Assembly: GCA_033557465.1 (NCBI GenBank) | Contig: CM066039.1 | Location: 398,927,440-398,991,439 of the forward strand | DNA from: Ichthyophis bannanicus | Taxonomy: Eukaryota; Chordata; Amphibia; Gymnophiona; Ichthyophiidae | DNA: 64,000 bases | Reading direction: 5' to 3' | Shown here: piece by piece, positions 42,300 to 54,084 of the stretch | Numbering within the stretch: the first letter of the stretch is position 1 | Layout of the letters: every line of letters begins with the position of its first letter | Position numbers and translations under genes: made by a program | The notes under the pieces: generated by a model | Told to the model about the DNA's origin: nothing | Database searches by the model: none | Seen by the model: the letters and a program-made list of their open reading frames with translations, nothing else

Positions 42300-44367
42300 A
42301 GATGGCACCTGTGGACATAGTGACAGAGTCTGCTGGCAATGTTGGGGGGGGGGGGGGGGTTGGCTCCAGAGGAAGAGTGGCTATGTTCTCTAGGTAAAAG
42401 TAAAAAAACAGGAGCAGATTGAGCCTATGGAGCTGGTTGGTTTTTAGGAGCCTGTGGCTTTTTTTTTTTTTTTTGCTGCTTGGGAGGTTGTTGCCTCTTT
42501 TGAGCACCCCGAGGTTGGTATTGTGAAATAGGGGTGTAAGAAGGGTAAAACTTTTCTTATTGAAGAACGTTTTTTCTTTGCAGCTGCTTTCTTCTTAGCC
42601 AGGTTGGCAGTGATTTTAGAAAACCTATTTAGGGCAGTATTCTCAGATTCTAACTGAAAAGCCTTATCCTGCCAGTCCTTGCCAAAAAGGTTCTCACCTG
42701 TGCAAGGAATATTACCCAGTTTATTCTGAACACATTGTTCAAGATCTGATGCTTGAAGCCAAGAAATCCTACTTGCCCCAATGCAGATTGAGGTAAGCCT
42801 ACTGGTGCATTCAAAGGTTGCCCTATTTACAAACTTTGATATGTTTTGGGCATGTTTGACCAAGGTGAGATAGTTATCAGGGAGAAGAGGAGACATTGAT
42901 TCAAGATCTCTAGTGACCTCCTTGAGGAACATACCCATATAGAGTAGAATAGGTATGAACTTATTCTGGCTGAAAGCATGGAGGCCTGAAAGCATCGAGA
43001 GTCCTCAATTCTCTTCCTGGAGGGTTAGAAGAATGTATTTTTGAACTTTTAATTCAATGCGTTGCTGATTCCCCTACCATATATGGTATTGAATCGTCGA
43101 GTATGCAGAGATATGCTAAGGGGCGTCACCCACATCCAGAGCATGAGATCCTGGAGGATGCAGTGAACCGGAAGAGTGGCCGCCTCCTTAGGAGCCATAG
43201 GGTACTGGAGGATCTCCAATTCCTCTGCTCTAGGCTCTTTTTCAGATGTTACCATTATGGACAGGCCTCTGGCCAGGTCCTGAATAAATTCTTGAAAGAC
43301 ACACCCTCAGGAGGGGACATGTGCGGTTCCAGAGAGGGAGATCTTCCGGTACACTTTGAAGTCTTCGGGTACTGATCGAGTCATCATCAGATGATTCAGA
43401 ATCAGAAGAATCAAAGTATTGGCGAGAACGATGTCCATGTTCCGCTAAGGCTCGGTACTGATCAAAATCGGTATCGGACTAGGGAATTTGCCTGGACAAG
43501 CCACTGGTACCAAGGATGGACTCTAGAGCAGGCATAGGTGGTAGCAGATCAAACAGTACAAACCCCGATGCGGTCTGCATCGGTACCATAGATAGTGCCA
43601 GTGTCAGCGGTACACTGCCGGTATGAATTTGATTGGGACCAACGCTGCTAGTAGAGCTGCTAAGCTGCTCTCGATAGCTAGGCTACGTTGATCCATAGAG
43701 CCCACCAATACTTAGGTGTTGGTACCAGACATGCAGGCTACTGACCCAGAGCATGACAGCAAGAGCTCTCCAAAGGTGGAGGCATCAGCAGCATACTGGG
43801 ACCCCTCGATGGCTTTGGAGGAAAGCTTCTCCTGACAGAGTTGTTTGGCTAGCTGATCCATCTCCAGGGCAATGCTAAAGGCATCTCGAAGCTTGGAAAG
43901 AGATCTACCCCTGGGGGAACAGTGTGTCTTCGAAGAAGACTTACGTTTTGATACCTGAGATCCATGAGCAGAAGACAATGCCCTCGATGATATCGATGCT
44001 AAAGACACTGCATCTGAGGCAGAGTGCCTAACTTTGCAGTATGATTCTGCAGGCCTCTTTTTGTCATATTCCTACACAAAGGACACTCTGATGACTGGTG
44101 GTTGGGTCCAAGACACTTGTGACACCAGTCATGAGTGTCTGTAGCTGAAATGGTACCGCCACACTTAGAACATTTCTTAAAACCACTAGCTGTTTTTTCC
44201 ATTATGCCGGTAGTCGGTTCTGGCGTCGACAGGAAGGCAGACGCAAACCACAAAAAAACAAATAAAGAAATTTTCTGCGGTGACAGGATTTGCTTCCTGC
44301 TGGCTCCGTGGAAAATGAGGAACTGAAAAGAGAGAGTTGGAAGGTGGGAAAGCAGCAACACAGGCAC
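42300..44367 (-). pseudogene. Gag-like gene of element B, broken
   Basis: From the 5' side: FKKCSKCGGTISATDTHDWC, then HKCLGPNHQSSECPLC (zinc-finger-like, about 44210); the TCGGTACCGA-type middle (43.4-43.7 kb); MVTSEKEPRAEELEILQYP (43.25 kb); then YMGMFLKEVTRDLESMSPLL and GENLFGKDWQDKAFQLESEN (42.5-42.95 kb). A run of about 16 G at 42344-42359 interrupts the C-terminal end. Several frames. Confidence 0.6.
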
Positions 44368-44369
44368 AG

Positions 44370-44482
44370 TGGGATGCTTCCAAAAGCCTTCCTATTGGAC
44401 GCTGGGGAGCATTCTCTCATGGGCTCTGTCGGTACCGACGTCACCAGTATGTGAAGACTACATTCCTTCTTGTTCTTGGAAA
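44370..44482 (-). repeat. Right terminus of element B
   Basis: The right inverted repeat with GTCGGTACCGACGTCACC, then GTGAAGACTACATTCC and CTTGTTCTTGGAAAT, is diverged from the other members of the family. 44483-44585 shows no identifiable feature. Confidence 0.6.
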
Positions 44483-44910
44483 TCCAAACTGAGCAACCTT
44501 CTCCTGGGGCATGAAAGAGTAACTCCTCAATCTTCCAGAGAACAGATATCACCCTAACTGATCGGTGAATTAGTTATGACTTTTCAAAATTTAAGAATAT
44601 AAGATATGCCATACTGGGTCAGACCAAGGTCCATCAAGTCCAGTATCCTGTTTCCAACAGTGGCCAATCTAGGTCATAAGTACCTAGCAGTTTCCCCAAA
44701 AGATACAGGTTCCACAATGCTTGTATTGGGTTAAGCAGTGATATCCTGGGACCCTTTTTATTAATGGTGTATGGACCTTTCCTCCAGGAACTTGTCCAAA
44801 GTTTTTTAAACCCAGCTACACTAACAGCTTTTACTACATCCTCCAGTAATGAATTCCAAAGCTTGATTATGCATTGACTGCAAAAATATTTTCTCTTCTT
44901 AGTCTTAAAT

Positions 44911-45324
44911 TTTATTTTCTTTTTTATACCGTGCCCTTTAGAATCAGTGTGGTTTACATGTATACTAAACAGGTACTTTTTATTCCCTTGTCCCCAAAGG
45001 GCTCACAATCTAAGTGTACCTGAGGCAATGGAGGGTTAAGTGGCTTGCCCAAGGACACAAGGAGTGGCCATGGGACTAGAGACCCCAGTCCCTCAGGCCT
45101 GAAGTTGCTTATTTATTTATTTATTATTTAGTTACATTCTCTTATATACCACGCTATTCTGCATCAGTGCGGTTTACATTGAACAAACTGAAATTACATT
45201 GAACAGGGCATTATAAAACTTGGAGATAACTATTTTACAGGGAACATGCTTGTGCCCATGTGGGAATTGAACCCCCAGCCTTCCGGCCTAAGGTTACCTG
45301 TCCCAACCACTAAGCCACTCCTCC
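44911..45324 (-). mobile_element. SINE with L2-like tail, plus a nested L2 tail
   Basis: CTTAAAT repeats flank it (44904-44910, 45325-45331). On the minus strand: tRNA-like head GGGAGGAGTGGCTTAGTGG with a GGTTCAATTCCC B box, CORE-like CTTGGGCAAGCCACTTAACC, and an L2-like tail (antisense TATACCGTGCCC...GTGTGGTTTACAT). 45110-45240 is a separate L2-type tail within it. Confidence 0.75.
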
Positions 45325-45391
45325 CTTAAATGGGTTACACTGTAGCTTCATTGCATGTCCTAGTCTTTCTATATTTTGATGGCATAAATAA

Positions 45392-48201
45392 CACAGGTAC
45401 ACTACCAAAAAACTGCCTCCAGTTTTGCAACTGATTCCTATAGATTTTGGGGTGCTGAATCCAGGAAAAATAGCCAAAATGTTCCATCACGTCACGTTTT
45501 CTTGCAAAATTTGATTTCTTACCCATATAAGGAATGTTCACATAATTTCTTTTTAGCCGACTGCAGTTTATTTTCTTGGCCCAAAATAGAGGTTGTAATG
45601 GTTAACTAGAAACATTCCCTCATGATATTTTAGAGTGTTTTGTATTCATTTTATACATTAACAGGACAATTGGGAGGCGGGGGGCTAAATCCAGTAATCG
45701 CGCTGGCGCATGTTCTTTCCTGTTCGCCTCGCCTCGTTCGCTCGCTCAAACACGGTGGTTGCGACATGAACGTTCCTGTCAAATTTCAGTTTCTTGCAAG
45801 TTCATTATTACCTTTTGTCTGCTCAGTCGTAATCCAGCTTTATTCCGAAGTGGTTCACTACAGTTGTAGTTTGCAGTGCTGTGTATTTGTGATGGCTCAC
45901 AGAGCCAGAGGTTGCGTCAACTCTCCGGACAGTTTTTGTTTTATTTGTGGGGAATATACCGTGAAAAAGCGGCAGAGGAACATTTCTGCATTTATTAAAA
46001 AAGTATATTTCGCCTCTTTCGGTTTGAAGTTAGGCGATCAAGACAAACTGTGGGCTCCTCACAAAGTGTGCAAGACATGTGAGGAAGATCTACGCTTATG
46101 GATGAAAGGTAAAAAACAAGCATTTCGTTTCGGAATACCTATGATGTGGCGTGAACAAAGAGACCACAGCAGTGACTGCTATTTTTGCTCTTGCATTGTG
46201 AAGGGATACAACTTAAAAAATAAGAACGTAATAAGTTACCCCAACCTTCCCTCAGCAATTAGGCCTATGCCTCATAGCAACGAAGTAGCTGTGCCTGAAC
46301 CATCAAAATCTTTGGATCATATTTGTGTGGACGGTTCTGATCATGATGAGACTCATCAGATGGCTTTTCCCGATGAGTCCAGTACTTCCGAGTTTGAAAC
46401 TGAACCAGATCCAAAACCTGAACTTTTCTCTCAAGCTGAATTGAATGATTTAGTCCGGGATTTAGGACTCCCAAAAGATGCTGCCCAACTGCTAGGTTCT
46501 CGGCTTAAACAGAAAAATCTATTGTCACCAGGAACAACTTTTTATTGGTACCGCAACCACGAGACACAATTTTTGAAGTATTTCAGCAAAGAGGAAGATT
46601 TGGTATTTTGCAACGATATATACGGAGTGATGGAAAATTTTAAACTCAAGTATGATCCTGCTGAATGGCGGCTGTTCATTGATTCGTCAAAAGACAGCAT
46701 AAAAGGTGTTCTTCATAATGGCAACACATTCGCTTCAGTTCTTATTGCTCACTCTGTTATTCTCCAAGAAAAATACAAGAATTTGGCCCTGATTCTTCAG
46801 AAGATTCGTTATGATGAGCATAAAGTGGATGATTTGTGGAGACTTTAAAATTCTATCCATGCTATTAGGGCAGCAATCCGGTTTCACCAAATATCCCTGC
46901 TTCCTTTGCTTGTGGGATAGCCGGGCCCGCGACCTACACTGGGGGGAAAAAGACTGGCCAATTCGGGAGTATTTGAGACCCGGTGAGAAAAATGTTCATG
47001 AGAGCTTGGTACCTCGTGATAAAATTCTATTACCACCTCTCCACATTAAGTTGGGTCTCATTAAGCAATTCATCAAGTCCCTTCCAAAAGATGGTGAGTG
47101 CTTTCGGTACCTTTGCTCAAAGTTCCCCCGACTTTCTGAAGCAAAGCTAAAGGAAGGAGTGTTTGTTGGCCCTGATATAAGGAAACTCATTTCAGATGGA
47201 GCATTCGCTGAAACATGTCTGAGAAGGAAAAAGAAGCCTGGGATTCCTTCAAGGATGTTGTTCTCAAATTCTTGGGGAACAGGCGGGATGAGAACTATAA
47301 GGATATTGTTGCCATGATGCTCAATGCCTTCAAAGAACAAGGCTGTAACATGAGCCTGAAAGTCCATTTCTTGCACTCCCATGTGAACTACTTTCCCGAA
47401 AACTTGGGGGCGTACAGTGAAGAACAAGGTGAAAGGTTTCACCAGGACATCAAGGACGCAGAGAGAAGGTACCAAGGAAGATGGAACACCACTATGATGG
47501 CTGATTTCTGCTGCGGGAAACCCCAGATGAAAAATACGCCAAGCAGCGCACCAAGAGAAGCATTCGGGGGAAGAAGAAACGGGCCCACCAGGAGATTGAT
47601 TGACCCAAGAATGACTTTAATATCTAAATTGTGTTGACAAATATTGTGTTTTTTACTAAACTTTGAAATAAAAATTTGCTAGTTATTACCACAGTGTCGG
47701 ATCTCATTTATTAGAATTTTATTTTCACACCATCGGGTGTTTGTCTTCATGTATTGCAATGGTGCGGTTTGCGTTTTCTATTCTTACATACATACCTGTA
47801 CAACATTTTTTGCACATTTCTTTGCTTTGCGTCTAACCTCGCTCTTTTATGCTCAATGTTTGTGCACATGTATGTGGCTGTTTTAAGTGCAGACAATTTT
47901 GCTACCATCACAGTGTGTTTTGTTGACATTACTCTACTCTATTCTTATGTGCTGCCTTGTTACAATTTTCTTTATTCTTATTTGAATAACTACTAAACAA
48001 TTAGTATAAAGATTTCATCCAAGAAACTTTTATCTCGATCGCACTCAATCTGAAACGTTCACCTCAAACTGCTAACCCAATGTAGCAAAAAATCTGTACG
48101 TGATGAAGCAAATTGGTTACCAGATTTGGATTCAGCGCACCAAAAAACGTAAAAATCAATCGAAACAGAGGCAGTTTAAAAAATTTTTTAGTGTACCTGT
48201 G
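45392..48201 (+). mobile_element. DNA transposon, copy 2 (2.81 kb, inactive)
   Basis: Same ends as copy 1 (CACAGGTACACTA and its inverse), TAA on both sides (45389-45391, 48202-48204). The CR1 at 19400-19440 gives the empty site: AAACAATC there corresponds to AAATAATC here once the element and one TAA are removed. Confidence 0.9.
45892..47602 (+). pseudogene. Transposase of the DNA transposon, copy 2, frameshifted
   Basis: It is colinear with 4186-5913. An extra A near 46823 stops the frame after the HK of the EHK(W) block. Two codon-sized deletions (about 46710 and 46995), a one-base loss near 47215 and an 11-base loss near 47513 follow. The N-terminal zinc-finger residues and the FIDSS Asp are kept. 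No full-length product is possible. Confidence 0.9.
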
Positions 48202-48525
48202 TAATCAATGTTTACCTGTTTCACTCCATTCATTAATTTATAGACCTCTATCATATCTCCCTCACAGCCATTTCTTTTGCAGGTTAAAGAGCCCTAACCT
48301 TTCTAGCCTCTCTTCATAGGGTTTTCCTTCCATCCCCTTTCCCATTTTGGTGGCTTTTCTCTGTACCTTTTCTAATTCCGCTATATCCTCTAAAATACGG
48401 CGACCAGAATTGCACACAATATTCAAGTTGGCTTCATGGAACGATACAAAGGTATTATAGTATATCTTTGTTTTATTCTCCATTCCTTTCCTTATGATTC
48501 CTAGCACTCTGTCTTTTTGGGAGTC

Positions 48526-49250
48526 TTCTGGATGTGATACATTACATCCACCTTTACATTTTCATCTGCACCTCTCTCAGGATCTCATGGGTGGACAGTT
48601 CCACAAGATCACAGAGGGGAGGAGGGATAGGTCTTGAAGCTGGACAAAGGACCCCTATCTCACAGGAGGCTGGAATAAAGTATAGATCATTTCCACTAAA
48701 AACAAAACTTAAAGGACTTTCATACTTCAAAAAAGGCACAGAGGGGGGCAAACTGCACAGATCGGCAATTAAAACCTAAAGAAAGAAGTGGGGTGACTTG
48801 AATGGAGCAGCAGTTACAACACTGAGCACCTTACTGGGCAGATTACAGTAGGATAGCAACCAGCAGCATGGCCTATTTACTATATGTGCTCTTGGCTCAA
48901 TCTCCTTCTCCAAATTAAATGCTATTCACATATTTCATTTATAAAATGTTAATATACCACTTTCTTGGAAACACCATTCAAAGAGGATTACAGAGAGGAA
49001 CAAACAATAAACATATTATATAAAACTACAAAATCTAATAAAAACATAAATTAACACAACCATATAAAACAGATCCAGACAGAGCCTATAGTAAACCAGA
49101 ACAACCAATCGGCCTGCTAATAAAAATTTGAAAATACTGAGAAGAAATAGGCTTTTAATTTTATAAAATTTATGATCTTCTGGAAGAAATTTATTAATTT
49201 TCAGCTATTGTCCCAGAAAATATTTCAGATAACTAGGGGAAGGGGGGCTA
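48526..49250. other. Mostly unassigned, with one LINE-tail-like stretch
   Basis: 48936-49110 (TATACCACTTTCTTGGAAAC, then AAAATCTAATAAAAACATAA) resembles a decayed LINE tail. I see nothing identifiable in the rest. Confidence 0.3.
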
Positions 49251-50235
49251 GACCCTGATGCACCACAATGCAACGGACAAGTTTCCTTATGTGATGTACC
49301 TGATAATGGGACTAGGATTGCCAACTAGCTCCAGATTTTCAGGACAGGCTGAACTAGTTCTGAATTTACCCCACTGCATGAATTTGTAGCCTTGCTTTCC
49401 TTAGGGAATGCAATAGGAAAATCAGAACTGAAAGTCACAACATGTAATAGAATAAATCAGGAGTGGATCAGCCTGTCCTGAAAATCTACTCAGTTAGCAA
49501 CCCTACTGATGTTTCTTGGGGCACCAATACCAATGCAGTGCTGCCTAGGTCTCTGAAAGATTCCAGAACCAGTTGAACCTCCGTTTGTACACTGACAATG
49601 CAGCTGATGCAACAGAATGAAATAAATGGCAGGCAATCTGCACTTGAACTCTCCTATTCAACTCTCAAATCATTAATGATGCCAATATCACATGGGAAAA
49701 AGGAGAAGTTTATTTTATTTTTATTTAACATTTTCTTATATACCACCTTTCATGATATCAAGGCGGTTTACATTGAACAAACTGAAATTACATTGAACAG
49801 GGCATTATAACTTGGAGACAACTATTTTACAGGGAACATGGGCATATCGATGGCCCTAATATAGACTTCTGAAGACTGGCACAACCTTGCAGACTCTCTG
49901 GAAGGCCAGTGATAATCTTAGGGACAGCTCTGATGGATATACAGTAGGTTCCAGTAACTCACTGCTCTTAGCACTGCACATCAATGGGGATCAATGCTGA
50001 TGGTTCTTGGCCTTCACTCAGTGCTAGACATTGATAGTCATCAATGCTGATACCAATGAAGTGGAGTCCTTTGTCATCATCAGCTGGGAGGAGCAAGAAG
50101 CCTGCACTGCCATGCCTCATACCAATGCTTGATACAGAAGAAGATGAGCAATGTTCCCCTGACGTTGGTGTACTGCCAGCATCTAGTACAGCCCTTGGGT
50201 CATTGAAGCCAATGCTTTCAATTCAGGTCAAAAGT
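49251..50235 (-). pseudogene. Possible old DIRS gag remnant with an L2 tail
   Basis: Text such as ATACCAATGCTTGATAC and GTCATCAATGCTGATACC looks like the GGTACCGAT-type gag repeats of elements B-E after CpG decay. 49711-49846 is an L2-type tail nearly the same as 45110-45240. 49310-49510 is an unclassified repeat (CCAGATTTTCAGGACAGGC). Confidence 0.3.
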
Positions 50236-50239
50236 AAGA

Positions 50240-50700
50240 ACTGCTAGAGTGAGTCAGACCAAAGGTCATCAAGCCCAGTGACTTGTTTCCAACAGTGGCC
50301 AATCCAGGTCACAAGTACTTGATATAGTCCAAAAGTAGCCAGTTCTAGGCTACTTATCCCTAGGAATAAGCAATGGTTTTCTCTCTGATGACTTTAATAA
50401 TTGTTTATGGAATTTTTCTCCAGGAATTTGCCAAACCTTTTTAAAACCCTGCTTTTACCACATCTGCCAGCAAAGAGTTCCAAAGACTAATTATACATTG
50501 AGAGCAGAAAATATTTTTGCTCTCAATCTGTTTTAAAAATATCATTTTATAGCTTCATGGGTGGCCCCTAGTTCTTGTATATTTTTTACAAGCGTTAACA
50601 ATCAATTTTCATTTACCCATTTCACTCCACTCAGGATTTTATAGACCTCTATCATCTGCCCTTCAGCCATTTCTTCTCCAGATTGGATTGAACTTGAGAC
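50240..50700 (-). pseudogene. Old CR1 3' end
   Basis: It carries the antisense CR1 tail (GTGAGTCAGACCAAAGGTCA, then TTTCCAACAGTGGCCAATCC) and ATTTATAGACCTCTATCAT-like text. It is strongly diverged. Confidence 0.6.
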
Positions 50701-50899
50701 AATCAAGAGTTGATTCAGACCTCATGGGGATATGTTCTGACAGATTTTCCACATGACAAGTGTGAAACCTAAGTACTGTATGCAGTTATCATATGTATCT
50801 GTTACCCATATCAAGAGATCACATTTAATATGTTTAAGCTGTTAAAAGCTTCTTAGACAGCACTGAAAAAAAATTAATGCAAAATCAAAAAGCTAAAAT

Positions 50900-51810
50900 G
50901 ATGGAAAATGATAAAACATCAACCAAAACCTCCTATGCACTACGATATTGGTTCACATTTTCTACAAATTGAAAGTTCTGCAACCGCTTCGCAATATCCT
51001 CGAGAAATCCGACTTCAGGGCTGTTGCACAAGCTCTAATCATTCCTCACTTAGACTACTGCAACGCCATCCTGCAAGGGCTTCCGAAGAACACCCTAAAA
51101 TGGCTCAAAATGTTGCGGCAAGAGTCATCATGGAAAAAAGCATCACAGATCACATAACCCCAGTGCTAATGGAACTACATTGGCTCCCGGTAACCGCTCG
51201 CATCATTTTCAAACTCCTCATAACCACGTTTAAGCTCATTCACAACCTTGCACCCTCCTACCTTGACAACCTAATCACTATACAACACCACAACAGGAAC
51301 AAAAGAACCATAAATCTCACTCTGTGTTCCAATCAGCATAAGAACTGTCAAAGCAGAAACAAGCAATAGAGCATTCACATATACAGCACCAATCCTCTGG
51401 AACCAACTCCCACACGAGTTGCGACTGACAAATAATTTGAGTGAATTCAGAAAGAAACTCAAAACCCACTTATTTCAGGCTCACTACAACCTGACCTAAG
51501 TGCGACACCTTACCTCAACGAGATGGCTTTTGCCTGCCATGACGGCATTTGGAATACCGGTATATAATCTTGTATATATGTAGTTTGGGCCCCTCCCACA
51601 CACCTACAATCAAATGTATTTTTAGATTTGTGAGCCCCAATCCAATGTATAAAGTATCTAATTGCTATTTCTTGTGTTATTGAAATCATTGTTCAATCGA
51701 AATGTATATCTTAAAAATGCACTGTATTGTACGATACATTATGATTCTGTAAAGTAAACCGCTGCTGATCGTAGGAAGCAGCGGTATACAAATGTTTACT
51801 AAACAAACAA
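50900..51810 (+). pseudogene. 5'-truncated L2 LINE
   Basis: It encodes LPKNTLKMAQNVAARVIMEK, SITDHITPVLMELHWLPVTA, RIIFKLLITTFKLIHNLAPS and more (50908-51369), the L2 C-terminal block. Its 3' end is GCTGATCGTAGGAAGCAGC followed by GGTATACAAATGTTTAC. It matches the L2 at 12659-13574. Frames shift at the start. Confidence 0.8.
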
Positions 51811-51879
51811 TGACATCTGAAAAACAAATGATAAATTCTAAAAAAATATTTAAAACCATCTAGGCAACCTTTACAGTAA

Positions 51880-52110
51880 CAGAGAAGTTAGGAACAGATG
51901 AATTGTAGCAGGATCACAGAAGAACCACACTATTACAATCCAAAGCAGAAACAAAAGTCAAACTGTGACACAGACGACGTGAGGCCAAATCTACACATGC
52001 TTTGTTGAGCATGTGGAAAGTTTTTTCAAGATGTATCCACAGTCCATGGTTCCATCAGTGATGTCACCCACGTGTGTGGTATGGATATTCTTGTCCTCAG
52101 AGAATGGTTT
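51880..52110 (-). repeat. Possible DIRS right-terminus remnant
   Basis: GTGATGTCACCCACGTGTGTG...TATTCTTGTCCTCAGAGAA resembles the right ends of elements A and E. No partner end is seen nearby. 52111-52599 shows nothing identifiable. Confidence 0.3.
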
Positions 52111-52599
52111 ATTACAAAGGCACCATAAGACAGCATAAAATGTCCACATATTATACAATGCACTTTAAACTTATTTCAAGTTCAATATCCAGATGACGAG
52201 GGAAATGTGACAGACCTCACTAGTAAAGCCTCCCCTAATGCATTTTAGTCCTTGAAAATCGTAGTCTTCATTAGCAATAAAATGCATTATTGCATTCTAA
52301 CAGAATTTCAGTGTGTAGAACTAAGCAAAATGTTCCAGACACTTTGTACTGAACTGTTTGTTAAGCTTCCATCCACCACAAAGATCCTGCAGGAATTCCC
52401 AGAAATCTACACTAAATACAATGTAAAGCATTGCCTCTTGTGATGCAAGATACTAGAGGAACCTCCCTCACATCTGTTTAGATATACAAAACTTGAATGA
52501 CATGCATGAGTGCTCCATGATAGAGAGGATAAAGATAAAGTACCCAGAAATATCTCTATTTATTGACTCAATGATAAATGTATCTTGTTTCTTTCTTAG

Positions 52600-52694
52600 G
52601 ATACTCTGGCTTTGTACCACGATTTTCTTGGGATATAGGCAATAGTTTCCTACCAGCAGTTAAAAAGTGTCTGGATGAGTTTGATCGTAGACAG
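52600..52694 (+). CDS. Candidate internal exon of a host gene
   Basis: A 95-bp open segment is bounded by a good acceptor (TTTCTTTCTTAG) and a donor (CAG before GTAAAA). It reads, after a split first codon, YSGFVPRFSWDIGNSFLPAV, then KKCLDEFDRRQ. The G-Y-x-G-F-V-P start (if the previous exon supplies G) resembles the repeated motif of CIMIP2/FAM166-type ciliary microtubule inner proteins; that link is from memory and weak. It begins in phase 1 and ends in phase 0. No transposon similarity was seen. No partner exons were identified with confidence. Confidence 0.5.
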
Positions 52695-53865
52695 GTAAAA
52701 TAGCAACATTTTTCAGTAAACTAGATTTCAGCAATGTTTTACTTACTGTGCAAGACCATGGGAGTGGAGAATAAATCAAAGCCCTTATTTTCTCACAATT
52801 CTACAGCCAAACCACTGCTGAATTTATCTGCTGCTGCAAAATTACCTAGCTACTACAAAAAAATGGTGAAAAAACTAGCACTGTCGGTCATCACTGCTTC
52901 ACCCTTCCAGCTTCTGCTGGGGCTCTCCACATGCAGAACTACCTTCCTCACCTTTCACTGCTGCTGCCCATCCCACCTTTCAAAACACCACTTCCTCCTG
53001 GGCCCTCTTACTGCCCTCCACCTATACACACTAAATTATCCATCCTGAAACCCACTCTTCTTGCTGTCAATGCTTATTTCCTCCCAGACTTTAGTCTGTT
53101 TTTTTGGCAAGACAGGTGGCTTTATTTCTTTCATTTACATTTCAGCTACATAATGAAATATGCCTTTCCTTGGTTAAGAGAAAGTCAGGAAATGCTTCAA
53201 AATCTTAACTTTTCTACTCTGAGCAAGTAAAGGATCCCACAGAAAGCAATCACAGTGCCTAGGGAAGCAAATCCTCGTCATTGCTATTTCCATTGTGAAT
53301 CTTACATTTTTGTGTCTGTTCCACACACTAGAACAGGTGACCTTTTGTTGGATTGTTTCTCTTAGTGTCATTCTTTTGGAACAAGCATCTACCCACTATC
53401 CATGACAATCTTCTGATAAATAAACCAAAACTATCCCTACAGACTGGCCTTTCTTAATCCCTCCTCAGCTTATTGCAATACTCTCATTTTCTCTAGCATT
53501 ATATTTTGTAGTGCGATGTTCCACTTGTTTCTGAACATTACAAGATGCCCTGGGTACAGTCATATGTATAAGTAGTACATCAAATTTAGTGGCCTATTTA
53601 CTAAAGGATTTTACCCATTTTATGTCTATGGAAAAATACTTAGTAAATAGGGTCCTACTGACTTATTTACCAAAGTCCATACACATGCCAGGACACGGGA
53701 GGAGCCACAAGCTGTGACCCCTGGTCAAAAATTCTCATTGCAATAGTTGAGCTAAACAGGATGGAATTTGGGAGTCAGCTGTTCTCATATCCAGGTACAT
53801 AGTATTGTAGCACAAATAGGAGCCAACTGCAAATGAACTGGAAGCCCACAGGGTAGGGAGACAGA
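52695..53865. other. No gene identified
   Basis: Mostly AT-rich and low in repeats I can name. A possible acceptor at 53130-53142 (TTTCATTTACATTTCAG) precedes a short open stretch, but reading it as the next exon is not supported. Confidence 0.4.
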
Positions 53866-54084
53866 AAGCAGAGTTATTGCCTGTAACCAGAGTTCTCCAT
53901 AGATAGTTGGGGGATGCAGCCACACTTGTTGGTGATGCTATCCAGCAGATCCAGTGTGTAGAATGCTCTACTCAAGCCCAGGGAAGCCTTCAGAGGCTCG
54001 CCTAAGCATGAATACTCTGCTCCTCAATCCACTACAGAGCTGTCTTGAAAACAGAGGGTAGAGAAGGAAAAGAAGAGTATGGAT

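Larger units (their letters stand above)
20642..44482 (-). mobile_element. DIRS-type element B, opened by four insertions
   Basis: The left terminus GCATAGTTACTCACCTGTAA and the right terminus (to about 44482) enclose a DIRS element read on the minus strand: gag, RT-RNase H, recombinase. Its own sequence is 20642-21325, 21649-21938, 29678-29711, 35019-36735 and 41741-44482, about 5.5 kb in all. Each seam closes when compared with element A, for example YTRFHHNKVVL (29.7 kb) continuing as RTHPYFMPK (21.93 kb). The inserts are an L2-type tail, a CR1, DIRS C and an L2 LINE. An internal complementary region lies at about 20905-20975. Confidence 0.75.
44586..48525 (-). mobile_element. CR1 LINE 3' end, opened by a SINE and the DNA transposon
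   Basis: CR1 sequence is 44586-44910, 45325-45391 and 48202-48525. It starts with the antisense CR1 tail (CATACTGGGTCAGACCAAGG) and ends in text encoding MLGIIRKGMENKTK and YEERLERLGLF. It aligns through both insertions with the CR1 at 19040-19800, which provides empty sites for both. Confidence 0.8.

Noticed and set aside
53143..53230. Next exon after the candidate at 52600
   Set aside because: A possible acceptor and a short open stretch exist, but the phase-compatible reading gives a short, unremarkable tail. Not enough to call.
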